Below are positions 9,299-18,402 of a DNA stretch of 64,000 nt, piece after piece. Each line of letters starts with the position of its first letter. Within the stretch, counting starts at the first letter, position 1. The notes beneath the pieces are model-generated. The model searched no databases and had not been told where the DNA came from. It worked only from the letters and a program-made list of their open reading frames with translations. The stretch is taken from NCBI GenBank assembly GCA_021646405.1, contig SOER01000001.1, positions 186,001-250,000 of the forward strand, read 5' to 3'. This DNA comes from Candidatus Loosdrechtia aerotolerans. Its GTDB lineage: Bacteria > Planctomycetota > Brocadiia > Brocadiales > Brocadiaceae. Both the position numbers and the translations under genes were made by a program.

Positions 9299-10222
9299 CT
9301 ACAGCCTTTTTGAAATAACAATGCGATATATATGTTGGTAATCCTTTATGAGTTCCGGTTTTTGAAAACATCCTCTATCCTCTATCAGCTGTGCTACTTT
9401 TTGTGCTTGTTTCTCGCCAACTTCCATAGCAATAAAGCCACCAGGCTTAAGCCACGCATGTGCGTCCTTAAGAATACGACAGAACATTTGCAATCCATTT
9501 CGGCCGCTAACAAGTGCGTTGTATGGTTCAAAACGCCTTACCTCCTCTTGTAATATGTGAAATTCATCAGTTGCAATATAAGGAGGGTTTGATACAATAA
9601 CATCTACTTTTGATTCAAGCTTATAACCCTCAAGTGGTTTATATATATCACCGCACAAAAATATTATCTTATCGAGAACCTGATGTCTTCTGGCATTTAT
9701 ATTCGCCACTTCCAGGGCATCGGGTGATATATCTATGGCAAATATTCTTGCGTTCTCTATTTTTTTTGCCAGGGTTATTGCAATATTGCCACTACCAACT
9801 CCAATATCAACAATGATAATCTCATGATTCCTGGGGGTGGACTGTAACTTTTTTATAACGGCCTCTACAAGCAATTCTGTTTCTTGGCGTGGAATCAATA
9901 CCCGTTCATCTACATAAAAATCCATTGACATAAACTCTTCATGGTTTGTGATATACTGAAGGGGTACACGCCATGCACGTTTTTGAATAGCATTCTTATA
10001 CGTGAGAGCTACCGTATCTTCAACAACCCTGTCAGGATGAACATAGAGATCTATACGTTTGCAATGAAGGATATGTGATAAAATAATTTCCGCATCTAGG
10101 CGTGGAGAGTCGATGTTGCTCTTTTGCAGTATACTCTTCGCCCAAAAAATAAGGTTGGATATGGTATATATATTTGGAAATGCGTTCTCTAATCTTTCAG
10201 AAACATTTCTATTCTGAGACAT
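9299..10222 (-). CDS. prmC: Release factor glutamine methyltransferase
   Basis: A 307-residue SAM-dependent enzyme that methylates the Gln of the GGQ motif in class I release factors. It has the PrmC N-terminal helical domain, the SAM-binding VDIGVGSGNIAITLA, and the catalytic NPPY motif in VSNPPYIATDEF that positions the glutamine amide. It lies downstream of prfA on the same strand, its substrate gene, the classic prfA-prmC arrangement. The ATG at 10222 gives a slightly longer N-terminus than usual. Confidence 0.93.
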   Translation of the reverse strand: MSQNRNVSERLENAFPNIYTISNLIFWAKSILQKSNIDSPRLDAEIILSHILHCKRIDLYVHPDRVVEDTVALTYKNAIQKRAWRVPLQYITNHEEFMSMDFYVDERVLIPRQETELLVEAVIKKLQSTPRNHEIIIVDIGVGSGNIAITLAKKIENARIFAIDISPDALEVANINARRHQVLDKIIFLCGDIYKPLEGYKLESKVDVIVSNPPYIATDEFHILQEEVRRFEPYNALVSGRNGLQMFCRILKDAHAWLKPGGFIAMEVGEKQAQKVAQLIEDRGCFQKPELIKDYQHIYRIVISKRL

Positions 10223-10348
10223 GGAAAAGAGGTAATTGTTATTGCCTGATTCCCCTTGAAATCAGTCTCGTCTACCTGATTGTTTCAGTTTAATTATTCA
10301 TTAAAACACAAAATACATGAGTAAATTATCCTACTATTTTATTACTCA

Positions 10349-11440
10349 TTATACGCTTACCGCCAGTTCTTTTAGCCGTTCTTCCTTATAATGGGTCATT
10401 AAAGCATCTATAATCTCATCCAGGTACCCCTGCATGACCTGATCTAAATTGTATACAGTAAAATTTATTCGATGATCGGTAACCCGATTTTGTGAATAGT
10501 TATATGTGCGAATCTTTTCACTACGATCCCCGGTTCCTATCTGATCACGGCGGATCTGATCCCGCTCATTCCGCTTTTGTCCTTCAAGCAATTCATAGAG
10601 GCGGCTCCTTAAAATACGCATAGCCTTTGTGCGATTCTTATGTTGAGATTTTTCATCGAGACATTTTACAATAAGTCCGGTAGGAATATGGGTAATTCTA
10701 ACGGCAGAACTGGTCTTATTAACCTTTTGTCCACCCGGCCCGGATGCGCGGAATGTATCTACTACTATATCATTGGGATTTATATCAATCTCTACTTCTT
10801 CAATTTCCGGTAAAATTGCTACCGTGGCCGTTGAAGTATGTACCCTACCACTCGCTTCCGTTAGCGGGACCCTTTGAACGCGATGCGTACCACTCTCAAA
10901 ACGTAGTCTCTCGTATACGTTCTTTCCTTCGATAGAAAAGGTTATCTCCTTGAACCCACCTAAACCCGTTTCACTGTTATCAAAGATTTCAACCTTCCAT
11001 CCCCGTCCCTCTGCATACCTCGCATACATACGGAACAGATCTGCGGCAAAAATGGCAGCTTCCTCCCCTCCCGTTCCAGCACGTATTTCTGCAATCACAT
11101 TTTTACAGGAGATCTTCTCATCAGTAACAAACCAGTCCTCAATCTCTCCTATAATAATCTTCTCCTGTTTTTCCAATTCCCTTAATTCATCCCGGGCCAT
11201 TTCGACCAATTCCCTGTCGGCACCCTCCTGAACCAAGAGACTTTCTACCTCCTGTTTTTTGGCACGAACATCAAGGAGTTGGGTATATTTACTTACTATC
11301 TTAGAATAACTACCGTGTTCCTTTATGTATACTGTATAACGGTTGGAGTCTGAAATCACCAGAGGGTCAGACAACATCTTCTCCAGCTCGTTATATCTTT
11401 CATATATTTTTTCTAATTTTTCTAATAAAGCATTACTCAT
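10349..11440 (-). CDS. prfA: Peptide chain release factor 1
   Basis: A 363-residue class I release factor that recognises UAA and UAG and triggers peptidyl-tRNA hydrolysis. The GGQ motif lies in [19 protein letters not shown]. The codon-recognition region reads [18 protein letters not shown], which fits the PxT tripeptide of RF1 and not the SPF of RF2. Length is normal and no programmed frameshift (an RF2 feature) is seen. It begins three bases after the end of rpmE and precedes prmC. Confidence 0.95.
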   Translation of the reverse strand: MSNALLEKLEKIYERYNELEKMLSDPLVISDSNRYTVYIKEHGSYSKIVSKYTQLLDVRAKKQEVESLLVQEGADRELVEMARDELRELEKQEKIIIGEIEDWFVTDEKISCKNVIAEIRAGTGGEEAAIFAADLFRMYARYAEGRGWKVEIFDNSETGLGGFKEITFSIEGKNVYERLRFESGTHRVQRVPLTEASGRVHTSTATVAILPEIEEVEIDINPNDIVVDTFRASGPGGQKVNKTSSAVRITHIPTGLIVKCLDEKSQHKNRTKAMRILRSRLYELLEGQKRNERDQIRRDQIGTGDRSEKIRTYNYSQNRVTDHRINFTVYNLDQVMQGYLDEIIDALMTHYKEERLKELAVSV

Positions 11441-11443
11441 TGT

Positions 11444-11674
11444 TTATTTCTTCTTTGCCGCCTTTTCGGCTACCTGAGCCTTTTGAAACCTCTTATGAAA
11501 TTTTTCTATCTGACCTGCCCTATCTAAAACCTTTTGCTTCCCAGTATAAAACGGATGGCATTGTGAACATACTTCAACAAGGATCTTTGGTTTTGTTGCC
11601 CTTGTCTTAAAAGACTCTCCGCATCCACATGTCACAATAGCCTCCACATATTCCGGATGAATCCCGCTTTTCAT
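11444..11674 (-). CDS. rpmE: 50S ribosomal protein L31
   Basis: A 76-residue L31 beginning [20 protein letters not shown]. The Cys residues (CGCG and CSQCH) make it the zinc-binding form of L31. I chose ATG 11674 because the protein family begins here and an AGGGGGA lies just upstream; a longer reading frame to 11716 exists but has no family support. The Lys-rich tail (AEKAAKKK) is an extension. It heads the rpmE-prfA-prmC operon and is divergent from ffh. Confidence 0.93.
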   Translation of the reverse strand: MKSGIHPEYVEAIVTCGCGESFKTRATKPKILVEVCSQCHPFYTGKQKVLDRAGQIEKFHKRFQKAQVAEKAAKKK

Positions 11675-11970
11675 GAATTTTCCCCCTAAAACAAATGATG
11701 CGTTCAATGAACGCATAATAAAATAAGATCATTATTTACCTAAAAAATGCCATAAAGTATTTTAACAGCCCGGGAGACATTCTGCAATAGAAAATTTATT
11801 ATAAAATCCGTTGAATATTTGTGTAAATTCTATATAATTGTTATTTTAGCTTTCCTGCTCATATCTTACAGAACCAAGGATATACAAGAGGGTAAGAGAG
11901 TTTTACATATAAAATTCTTTGTTCATGTGTTTATTATACCTTTCATTCATTTGATGAATTGAGAAGTTTT

Positions 11971-13323
11971 ATGTTTGAAGCAATTTCAAGTAGTCTGGAA
12001 AATATTTTTGCTAAATTTCGGGGAAAGGGACGCCTTACAGAATCCAATATCAAAGACGGATTACATGAGGTGCGCCTGGCACTCCTTGAAGCAGACGTAA
12101 ACTATAAGGTTGTCAAGAAGTTTATTCAACATGTTACTGACCGGGCCGTTGGTGAGGAGGTAATAAGGAGTATTACACCGGGACAACAGATTATAAAGAT
12201 TGTCCATGATGAATTAGTTAATTTGATGGGAGAAGCAGATACAACAATCCCTTTTCAAGATAATGAACCAACTGTGATTATGCTGGTTGGACTGCAGGGT
12301 AGTGGAAAAACTACGACAGCCGGCAAGCTTGCAAAAACAATACTCACAAAGGGGAGAAAACCACTTCTGGTAGCAGCTGATGTTCAACGCCCTGCTGCAA
12401 TTGAACAGTTAAAAGTATTGGGTAAACAACTTGATGTACCAGTATATTACGAATATAACTCTCAACCGGTAAAGATATGCCAATACGCTGTCAAGTACGC
12501 CAAAGAGAATATGAACGACGTCGTTATCTTTGATACAGCAGGAAGACTCCATATTGATGAAGAGCTGATGTCAGAACTCAAGGAAATAAAAGAAAAACTA
12601 CAACCACATCAGACCTTTTTTGTCTGTGATGCAATGACCGGGCAGGACGCTGTTACTAGCGCAAAGGAATTTGATACGCAATTAGGTTTTGATGGAGTGA
12701 TCTTGACGAAACTTGACGGTGACACAAGGGGCGGAGCAGCTTTATCAATACGAGCCGTTACTGGCAGACCAATTAAATTTGTAGGTATTGGTGAAAAGCT
12801 AGACCGTCTGGAAGAGTTTCACCCGGATCGTATGGCATCGAGAATACTGGGGATGGGAGATGTTGTATCTCTTGTAGAGCGGGCCCAACAGGCTATAGAC
12901 ATAGAGGAGGCACAAAAACTTGGCAGGAAAATACAGGACGATACCCTGAATTTAGATGATTTTCTTACACAACTCCAACAAATTAAAAAAATGGGGCCAC
13001 TGAAGGAAGTTCTCGGGATGATCCCCGGTATGGGAAACAGGGCCGATGGTTTAAATGTTGACGAAAAGCAACTACAAAAGGTCGAAGCAATTATTCGATC
13101 CATGACACTTGAAGAACGATCAAACCCGGATATCTTTAATGGAAGCCGCAAACAACGCATAGCGAACGGAAGTGGAACAACCACCCAGGATGTAAATCAA
13201 TTGCTAAAACAGTTCAAATCGATGAGAAAGCTCATGAAACAGTTAAAAGGAAACGAAAAGGGCCTCAAGAAGATGGGACTGCTATCCGGCAATTTACCCT
13301 TTGGTAAGGGTATGATACGTTAA
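11971..13323 (+). CDS. ffh: Signal recognition particle protein Ffh (SRP54)
   Basis: A 450-residue GTPase that binds 4.5S RNA and signal sequences and delivers ribosomes to the FtsY receptor at the membrane. It shows the N domain (residues 1-90), the G domain with GLQGSGKTTTAGKLA, DTAGR and TKLDGD, and the Met-rich M domain ending in the GNLPFGKGM segment. The ATG at 11971 was chosen over the TTG at 11959 because the family begins MFEAISSSLENIF and GAGAAG lies 6 bases upstream. It is the first gene of a conserved ffh-rpsP-trmD-rplS string. Confidence 0.95.
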   Translation: MFEAISSSLENIFAKFRGKGRLTESNIKDGLHEVRLALLEADVNYKVVKKFIQHVTDRAVGEEVIRSITPGQQIIKIVHDELVNLMGEADTTIPFQDNEPTVIMLVGLQGSGKTTTAGKLAKTILTKGRKPLLVAADVQRPAAIEQLKVLGKQLDVPVYYEYNSQPVKICQYAVKYAKENMNDVVIFDTAGRLHIDEELMSELKEIKEKLQPHQTFFVCDAMTGQDAVTSAKEFDTQLGFDGVILTKLDGDTRGGAALSIRAVTGRPIKFVGIGEKLDRLEEFHPDRMASRILGMGDVVSLVERAQQAIDIEEAQKLGRKIQDDTLNLDDFLTQLQQIKKMGPLKEVLGMIPGMGNRADGLNVDEKQLQKVEAIIRSMTLEERSNPDIFNGSRKQRIANGSGTTTQDVNQLLKQFKSMRKLMKQLKGNEKGLKKMGLLSGNLPFGKGMIR

Positions 13324-13370
13324 TATCAGTAGTTCAGTATGGTTACATAATAAACATATAAGGAGAAAAA

Positions 13371-13628
13371 ATGGCTGTAAGACTAAGAATGATGCGGATG
13401 GGTCGCAGGAACAGACCGTATTACAGGATTGGTGCATTCGATGCCCGCGAAGAGAGGGACGGAAGAGCAATCGAAAACCTGGGAACATATGATCCCATAG
13501 AATCGGATAAGGAAAAACAGGTTACCTTAAAAAAAGAACGGGTAGAGTATTGGCTTAAGGTAGGAGCAAAACCTACAGAGTCTGTTGCCAGCATTCTTAA
13601 GAGATTTGGTATTCCATTAAAAAAATAA
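13371..13628 (+). CDS. rpsP: 30S ribosomal protein S16
   Basis: An 85-residue small-subunit protein with the typical start MAVRLRMMRMGRRNRPYYRI and the VYDPI-like strand (LGTYDPIE). Length is standard. AAGGAGA precedes the ATG at a normal distance. It sits between ffh and trmD, two bases before trmD, in an arrangement conserved in many bacteria, so these genes are probably co-transcribed. Confidence 0.95.
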   Translation: MAVRLRMMRMGRRNRPYYRIGAFDAREERDGRAIENLGTYDPIESDKEKQVTLKKERVEYWLKVGAKPTESVASILKRFGIPLKK

Positions 13629-13630
13629 GT

Positions 13631-14314
13631 ATGCGAATTGATATTGTAACATTATTCCCAGAAATGTTTGAAAATATACTGGGAAATAGTATTTTAAAAA
13701 TTGCCAAAGAGAAGGCGCTTGTCCAGTATAACCTTTTTAATATACGGGATTTCGCTGAGAATAGGCGATGTGTCGATGATCGCCCGTACGGCGGGGGACC
13801 CGGTATGGTGATGAAACCCGAGCCTGTCTTCACGCTCGTAGAATGTATTGAACAACAGGCAAATACCCGTCCTAAAAAAGTACTTTTAACGCCTCAGGGC
13901 AAGCGGTTTTCCCAGCCAATTGCCATCGAATTGGCCAGAGAGCCTCATATAATGCTTATCTGTGGTCATTATGAGGGCTTTGACGAAAGGATTCGGACAG
14001 GACTGGATGTATTAGAGATCTCTATTGGTGACTATATCCTCTCCGGTGGTGAAATTCCGGCAATGGCAGTTATCGACGCTATGGTACGCCTGATACCGGG
14101 AGTGCTGGGTGACCTTGATTCCCCCATGAAAGAATCTTTTCATGATGGTTTGCTGGAATACCCGCAATACACGCGTCCAGCAGAGTTCAGGGGTATGAAG
14201 GTACCGGAAATATTATTATCTGGTAATCACCAGAAAATAAGAGAATGGCAAAAAACCCAGGCGATAAAAAGAACCCTGGAAAAGAGGCCGGATCTTTTCA
14301 ATAAAAAAATATAA
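13631..14314 (+). CDS. trmD: tRNA (guanine-37-N1)-methyltransferase
   Basis: A 227-residue SPOUT-fold enzyme that methylates G37 of tRNAs reading CNN codons and so prevents frameshifting. It has the trefoil-knot motifs GGGPGMVMKPEPV, LICGHYEGFDERI and ISIGDYILSGGE, the last carrying the SAM-binding and catalytic Asp region. The family start MRIDIVTLFPEMF is clear. The gene follows rpsP by two bases and precedes rplS by about 50. Confidence 0.95.
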   Translation: MRIDIVTLFPEMFENILGNSILKIAKEKALVQYNLFNIRDFAENRRCVDDRPYGGGPGMVMKPEPVFTLVECIEQQANTRPKKVLLTPQGKRFSQPIAIELAREPHIMLICGHYEGFDERIRTGLDVLEISIGDYILSGGEIPAMAVIDAMVRLIPGVLGDLDSPMKESFHDGLLEYPQYTRPAEFRGMKVPEILLSGNHQKIREWQKTQAIKRTLEKRPDLFNKKI

Positions 14315-14363
14315 ATACCGTATTATTTTTGTTTGTAGCAATTTGATTTAGGAGATGAGGACT

Positions 14364-14729
14364 GTGAATACCATTGATACTATCGAAAAAGAGCAAATGA
14401 AGAAAACCGTTCCCCAATTCTCAGTAGGAGATCAGGTAGACGTGGCAGTAAAGATCATTGAGGGAGACAAGGAACGTATCCAGATTTTTGGCGGATTGGT
14501 AATTGCAAAAAATGGCGGGGGATTTAAAGAAACCTTTACGGTAAGACGCATCGTTCAAGGTGAAGGCGTTGAACGTGTTTTTCCTGTTCACTCTCCGAAA
14601 ATTGCTGATATTAAAGTCGTAAAATCAAACAAGATAAGGCGCGCAAAACTTTATTACATGCGTAACAGAACAGGTAAGGGAACAAGACTAAAGGAAAAGT
14701 TTGAAAAAACCGGCGAGACATCATCTTAG
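14364..14729 (+). CDS. rplS: 50S ribosomal protein L19
   Basis: A 121-residue L19 recognised by FSVGDQVDVAVKIIEGDKERIQIFGG and the C-terminal KSNKIRRAKLYYMRNRTGK. Start choice: an ATG at 14355 touches the AGGAG (14350-14354) and cannot use it, whereas the in-frame GTG at 14364 lies 9 bases after it, so GTG is more likely. The protein ends at 124 codons from the ATG; either start gives normal length. It closes the ffh-rpsP-trmD-rplS string. Confidence 0.92.
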   Translation: MNTIDTIEKEQMKKTVPQFSVGDQVDVAVKIIEGDKERIQIFGGLVIAKNGGGFKETFTVRRIVQGEGVERVFPVHSPKIADIKVVKSNKIRRAKLYYMRNRTGKGTRLKEKFEKTGETSS

Positions 14730-14788
14730 AAATATAAAACGTTTAAGATTAAAGTAGAGAGAAGGTCGGTACAAGAGAAAGCAGTACA

Positions 14789-14837
14789 AAAATCCCCCTT
14801 AATCCTCCTTTGCAAAAGAAGGATTAAGGGGGATTTT
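14789..14837. repeat. Long perfect inverted repeat (GGGGGATT family)
   Basis: AAAATCCCCCTTAATCCT at 14789-14806 is followed after 13 bases by its perfect 18-base reverse complement at 14820-14837. It lies between rplS and yraN. A related but imperfect copy occurs at 21759-21802. Palindromes of the CCCCCTTAATCC type are dispersed through many bacterial genomes and behave like small non-coding repeats. As RNA it would form a very stable hairpin, so it could also end or attenuate rplS transcription, though no long T-run follows. Confidence 0.75.
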
Positions 14838-14918
14838 ACTAAAGGGATTCAGGGAATTCATTGCATAAGCAACCGATCTGTTCTGCATTGAACAAAAAAC
14901 AAAGCAGATATCAGACTC

Positions 14919-15401
14919 ATGAATAACTCTTGTAAGTGCTTAGCCCGGTGGCTTCAGGTTCTGATAAAATCTTTACCGTTGCCTCATACCGTAAAAGTAA
15001 GCTTGTATCCCTACAAGGGTAAGAAATTACCGTATAGGAAAGCTGTAGGGACAAAGGGGGAGCAAATTGCGGTAAGGTTTTTAAGAAAGAACGGATACAA
15101 AATACTTCAGCGGAATTATACGTATAGGGGTGGAGAAATAGATATCATTGGCTATGATCGTGGAGTGGTTGTATTTGTTGAAGTAAAAACACGTCATTCT
15201 GATACCTATGGCCCGCCAGAGCTCTCTATTACCGAGCTGAAAAAGAAACACATGATTAAAGGAGCCTTACGATATATCATGGAAAAGAAGATTCAAGACA
15301 GAGAAATACGCTTTGATGTAATTTCCATTTTCTATTCACAGGCGGAGAACTATCCAAAAATAACACTTTTTAAGAATGCCTTTACGAAAGATCATTTATA
15401 G
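14919..15401 (+). CDS. YraN/UPF0102 family endonuclease-like protein
   Basis: A 160-residue member of the YraN family, which has a restriction-endonuclease-like fold resembling Holliday-junction resolvases. The nuclease-type core is visible: GEQIAVRFLRKNGY, RGGEIDIIGYD and VVVFVEVKTRH, with the acidic residues and EVK needed for metal binding. It has about 40 residues before the usual family start and no clear ribosome binding site for the ATG at 14919, so the true start may differ. Its stop overlaps the GTG of the next gene by one base. The cellular role of YraN proteins is not settled. Confidence 0.85.
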   Translation: MNNSCKCLARWLQVLIKSLPLPHTVKVSLYPYKGKKLPYRKAVGTKGEQIAVRFLRKNGYKILQRNYTYRGGEIDIIGYDRGVVVFVEVKTRHSDTYGPPELSITELKKKHMIKGALRYIMEKKIQDREIRFDVISIFYSQAENYPKITLFKNAFTKDHL

Positions 15402-16786
15402 TGTCAGATAAAAATATGATTATTGATACCCATGCACATCTCGATTTTCCTGAGTACAAAATAGATTTAGATGCTGTTTTATCTCGCGCAAAAGAGGCTC
15501 ATGTAGGATATATTATCAACGTAGGTACAAGCCTTACTTCGAGCAAGAAAAGCGTTGCCTTGGCAAACCAGTTTAAAAACATCTACGCCAGTATCGGAAT
15601 TCACCCCCATGATGCCTCAAAAATTTCAGAACAAGACTGGCAAACATTACAGCTGTTCGCGAAAGAATCAAAGGTTGTCGCAATTGGGGAAACAGGGCTT
15701 GATTATTATCGGAATCGTAGTCCCCGGGAAGAACAACAGCGCATGTTTCATAAACATCTTGACCTTGCTAAAGACCATAATTTACCCGTTATTATCCACT
15801 GTCGGGATGCAAGTGAAGATTGTTTAAACATTTTAAATAGCCACAAGAACGGTACGTTAAAAGGGGTTGTTCACTGTTTTAGCGGGACAAAAGAAACGGC
15901 AGAGAGGTTCTTAGATCTGGGGTTATACATATCTTTTACGGGGACAATTACGTTTCCTAATGCAGACGCCTTGCGAGAAGCCGCTAAAACAGTCCCGGTA
16001 GAAAGAATTCTGTTAGAAACAGACTCTCCTTTTTTAGCACCACAAGGAAAAAGGGGAGAACGAAATGAACCCTCCTACCTGTCTTTTACTATTCCTACAT
16101 TAGCAAATATCTATGGATTATCTATAAAGGATATTGAAAGAATTACAACCTTTAATGCTTATAAATTATTCGGGATCGGTGAATCTGAACAGGGAGGAAA
16201 GGTTGCTTACGCCATACGAAATTCTCTCTACATAAATCTTACCAATCGGTGTTCAAATATGTGCACCTTTTGCATGAGAGAAACCTACCCGATTGTAAAA
16301 GGCCACCATTTGACATTACAAAGAGAACCAACCGCAGAGGAAGTAATACAGACTATCGGTAATCCAGAAGAATATGAGGAGGTAGTCTTCTGTGGTTATG
16401 GTGAACCAACAGAACGTCTTGATGTATTGATAACTGTTGCAAAATTTCTTAAATCAAGGGGAAAACGTGTCCGGTTAGATACCAATGGACTTGGAGATTT
16501 AATTAATGGAAGGCCTATTGCTCAGGAACTGAAAGGTCTCATTGATACAATCTGTATTAGTTTAAATGCTGAAACAGCAGAAAAGTACGAGGAAATTTGT
16601 AAGTCTGTTTTCGGGAAAAGGGCATATCCTGCACTTATTCAATTTATAAAAGATGCAAAACGGGTAGTACCAAACGTGCAGGTTTCCCTTGTCGATATAC
16701 CAGGTATTGATGAAGAAAAGTGTAAACAAATCGCAAGGGAATTGGGGGTTGATTTCAGGATAAGAAGATATAACGTACTCGGTTAA
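15401..16786 (+). CDS. TatD-family hydrolase fused to a radical SAM domain
   Basis: A 461-residue two-domain protein. Residues 6-255 are a TatD metal-dependent deoxyribonuclease-type TIM barrel with IDTHAHLDFP, ETGLDYYR, VIIHCRDA, VVHCFSG and LETDSPFLAP. Residues about 270-461 are a radical SAM domain with the cluster motif CSNMCTFC, then VVFCGYGEPTER and a C-terminal strand set. The pairing of TatD with such a radical SAM module is known both as neighbours and as fusions; its substrate is unknown. The start is GTG at 15401 (one-base overlap with yraN) or ATG at 15416, which fits TatD better. It precedes a GNAT gene by 17 bases. Confidence 0.85.
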   Translation: MSDKNMIIDTHAHLDFPEYKIDLDAVLSRAKEAHVGYIINVGTSLTSSKKSVALANQFKNIYASIGIHPHDASKISEQDWQTLQLFAKESKVVAIGETGLDYYRNRSPREEQQRMFHKHLDLAKDHNLPVIIHCRDASEDCLNILNSHKNGTLKGVVHCFSGTKETAERFLDLGLYISFTGTITFPNADALREAAKTVPVERILLETDSPFLAPQGKRGERNEPSYLSFTIPTLANIYGLSIKDIERITTFNAYKLFGIGESEQGGKVAYAIRNSLYINLTNRCSNMCTFCMRETYPIVKGHHLTLQREPTAEEVIQTIGNPEEYEEVVFCGYGEPTERLDVLITVAKFLKSRGKRVRLDTNGLGDLINGRPIAQELKGLIDTICISLNAETAEKYEEICKSVFGKRAYPALIQFIKDAKRVVPNVQVSLVDIPGIDEEKCKQIARELGVDFRIRRYNVLG

Positions 16787-16803
16787 TTTTATGGATTGCT
16801 AAG

Positions 16804-17265
16804 GTGTTACGAAAAGCGGCAATAGAAGATGTAGAAAAAATTTATAAACTCATTAGTGGCTTTGCATCAAAAAATGTAATGCTGCCACGATCACTGAGTG
16901 AGCTTTATGAAAATATCAGGGATTTTTTTGTCTTTACCCAACATGATACGATTGTTGGTTGTGCGGCCCTGCATATTTTCTGGAAAGACCTTGCAGAGTT
17001 AAAATCAATCGCTGTAGTAGAATCTTATCAACATATGGGGATTGGAAAAAAACTTGTAACGGCATGTAAAAGGGAGGGGCGTAAGTTAGGTATCGCAAAG
17101 ATCTTTGCTCTTACCTATGTCCCTGAATTTTTTGAGAAATGTGGGTTCCACATGGTACCAAAAGAGAGCCTCCCCCATAAAATCTGGTCTGAATGCGTCA
17201 AATGTCATAAATTCCCAGACTGTGGTGAGATTCCAGTTATCTGTGAATTACATAAAAATATATAA
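16804..17265 (+). CDS. GNAT acetyltransferase, short ArgA-like (putative N-acetylglutamate synthase)
   Basis: A 153-residue GNAT domain with the acetyl-CoA-binding segment YQHMGIGKKLVTACKREG (about residues 77-94) and no amino-acid-kinase domain. The C-terminal Cys-rich stretch (IWSECVKCHKFPDCGEIPVI) resembles the short stand-alone ArgA-type enzymes, which acetylate glutamate to begin arginine synthesis. The argJ gene at 49161 can recycle the acetyl group, so an ArgA would be anaplerotic. The start is GTG with a weak TAAG just upstream. Assignment as a generic N-acetyltransferase is firm; the substrate is inferred. Confidence 0.75.
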   Translation: MLRKAAIEDVEKIYKLISGFASKNVMLPRSLSELYENIRDFFVFTQHDTIVGCAALHIFWKDLAELKSIAVVESYQHMGIGKKLVTACKREGRKLGIAKIFALTYVPEFFEKCGFHMVPKESLPHKIWSECVKCHKFPDCGEIPVICELHKNI

Positions 17266-17361
17266 TCGTTAATCATCCTCTGATATCCTTGAATGTTACT
17301 TATTTTTTGATATAATAAAGCCTTTACTTCATGAAATTTTTCCAATTACACGGTTAAAGAC

Positions 17362-18402
17362 ATGTTGAGAAGAAAAGAGAAGATGGGATTTCACGGCGGT
17401 TTCAACCTCCTGGATACTTATCCATTAAAATTCTGCAACATTATCGAGGAAATCCAGTCTGATAGAACACCTGAAAAATTTGAGTTCCATTTTCCAGATC
17501 AAAAAATAAGGCATGTTATCGTGAATCTGTGCCCTACAGAACCATGGGCATTACCAAATTGGGTAGTCCTGGGACACAAAACAACTGCATTCCTTGATAA
17601 ACTATACGAGATGAAAACCCGTTACTTTCCGGAAGCAAGTGTCTCAATCGCCATAAATAAAAGAGAAACAGAATTTGTTGCAAAAGCAATAGGCTACGCA
17701 AATGCCGCAGACTGGATAAAAATTTATACATTAGACCCAAAATATCCCCAGGACGACCCTGTCATGTTCGCTAAAGTTATACTAGGTCTCGACATCAATT
17801 TTGGTCAAAATATAACAACACAAGGTATTTTCATTTTTGATGCACAAACACTACTGGCCATTTATGATACCTGTATCCTTAAAAATACGGTTAACTCACG
17901 TCTTATTACCCTCTCAGGCTCGGGTTTGAAAGAAAATGAAATTGTCCGGGTACGGCTCGGAACGTCTATCGATACATTACTTCAGCACAGAACCCAAGAG
18001 GCAATTAAATACAATATCTTTGTAAACGGCCCTTTACGTGGCAGAGAAATAACAGACATATCGCAGAAGATTGACTGGTCTGTCAATAACATTGTAGTTT
18101 TAAAGGATCAGGATAGTAAAGTCATATTCCCTATGCTTAAATCAGATGAATTAGCATTTACTACAAATATCCTTGGGGAACCGAGGCAGTGCGTTTACTG
18201 TAATTTTTGCGACAATATCTGCCCTGTAGAATTAGAACCGGCACTTTATTATCATAGCTACATAAGAGGAGAGAAACATAAGGCACGCCTCTACCATTTA
18301 GAAAAATGTATTGAGTGCGGATTATGCAGCTTCATCTGCCCCTCTAAATTAGAACTTTTACGAATTAATAAAGAATGTAAAGCTCTGGATAGAAAAACAT
18401 GA
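17362..18402 (+). CDS. Nqr complex subunit A, RnfC-like with two 4Fe-4S motifs
   Basis: A 346-residue protein heading an Nqr operon. The N-terminal GFHGGFNL resembles the HGG motif of NqrA/RnfC. The C-terminus carries two ferredoxin-type motifs, CVYCNFCDNICP and CIECGLCSFICP (about residues 275-286 and 314-325), each CxxCxxCxxxCP. Classical NqrA has no such clusters; RnfC does. The first 270 residues lack an obvious FMN/NADH-binding motif. It is translationally coupled to nqrB (ATGA overlap). The start could be ATG 17362 or 17383. I call it the A/C-type peripheral subunit of an Na+-translocating NADH:quinone oxidoreductase with Rnf character. Confidence 0.75.
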   Translation: MLRRKEKMGFHGGFNLLDTYPLKFCNIIEEIQSDRTPEKFEFHFPDQKIRHVIVNLCPTEPWALPNWVVLGHKTTAFLDKLYEMKTRYFPEASVSIAINKRETEFVAKAIGYANAADWIKIYTLDPKYPQDDPVMFAKVILGLDINFGQNITTQGIFIFDAQTLLAIYDTCILKNTVNSRLITLSGSGLKENEIVRVRLGTSIDTLLQHRTQEAIKYNIFVNGPLRGREITDISQKIDWSVNNIVVLKDQDSKVIFPMLKSDELAFTTNILGEPRQCVYCNFCDNICPVELEPALYYHSYIRGEKHKARLYHLEKCIECGLCSFICPSKLELLRINKECKALDRKT

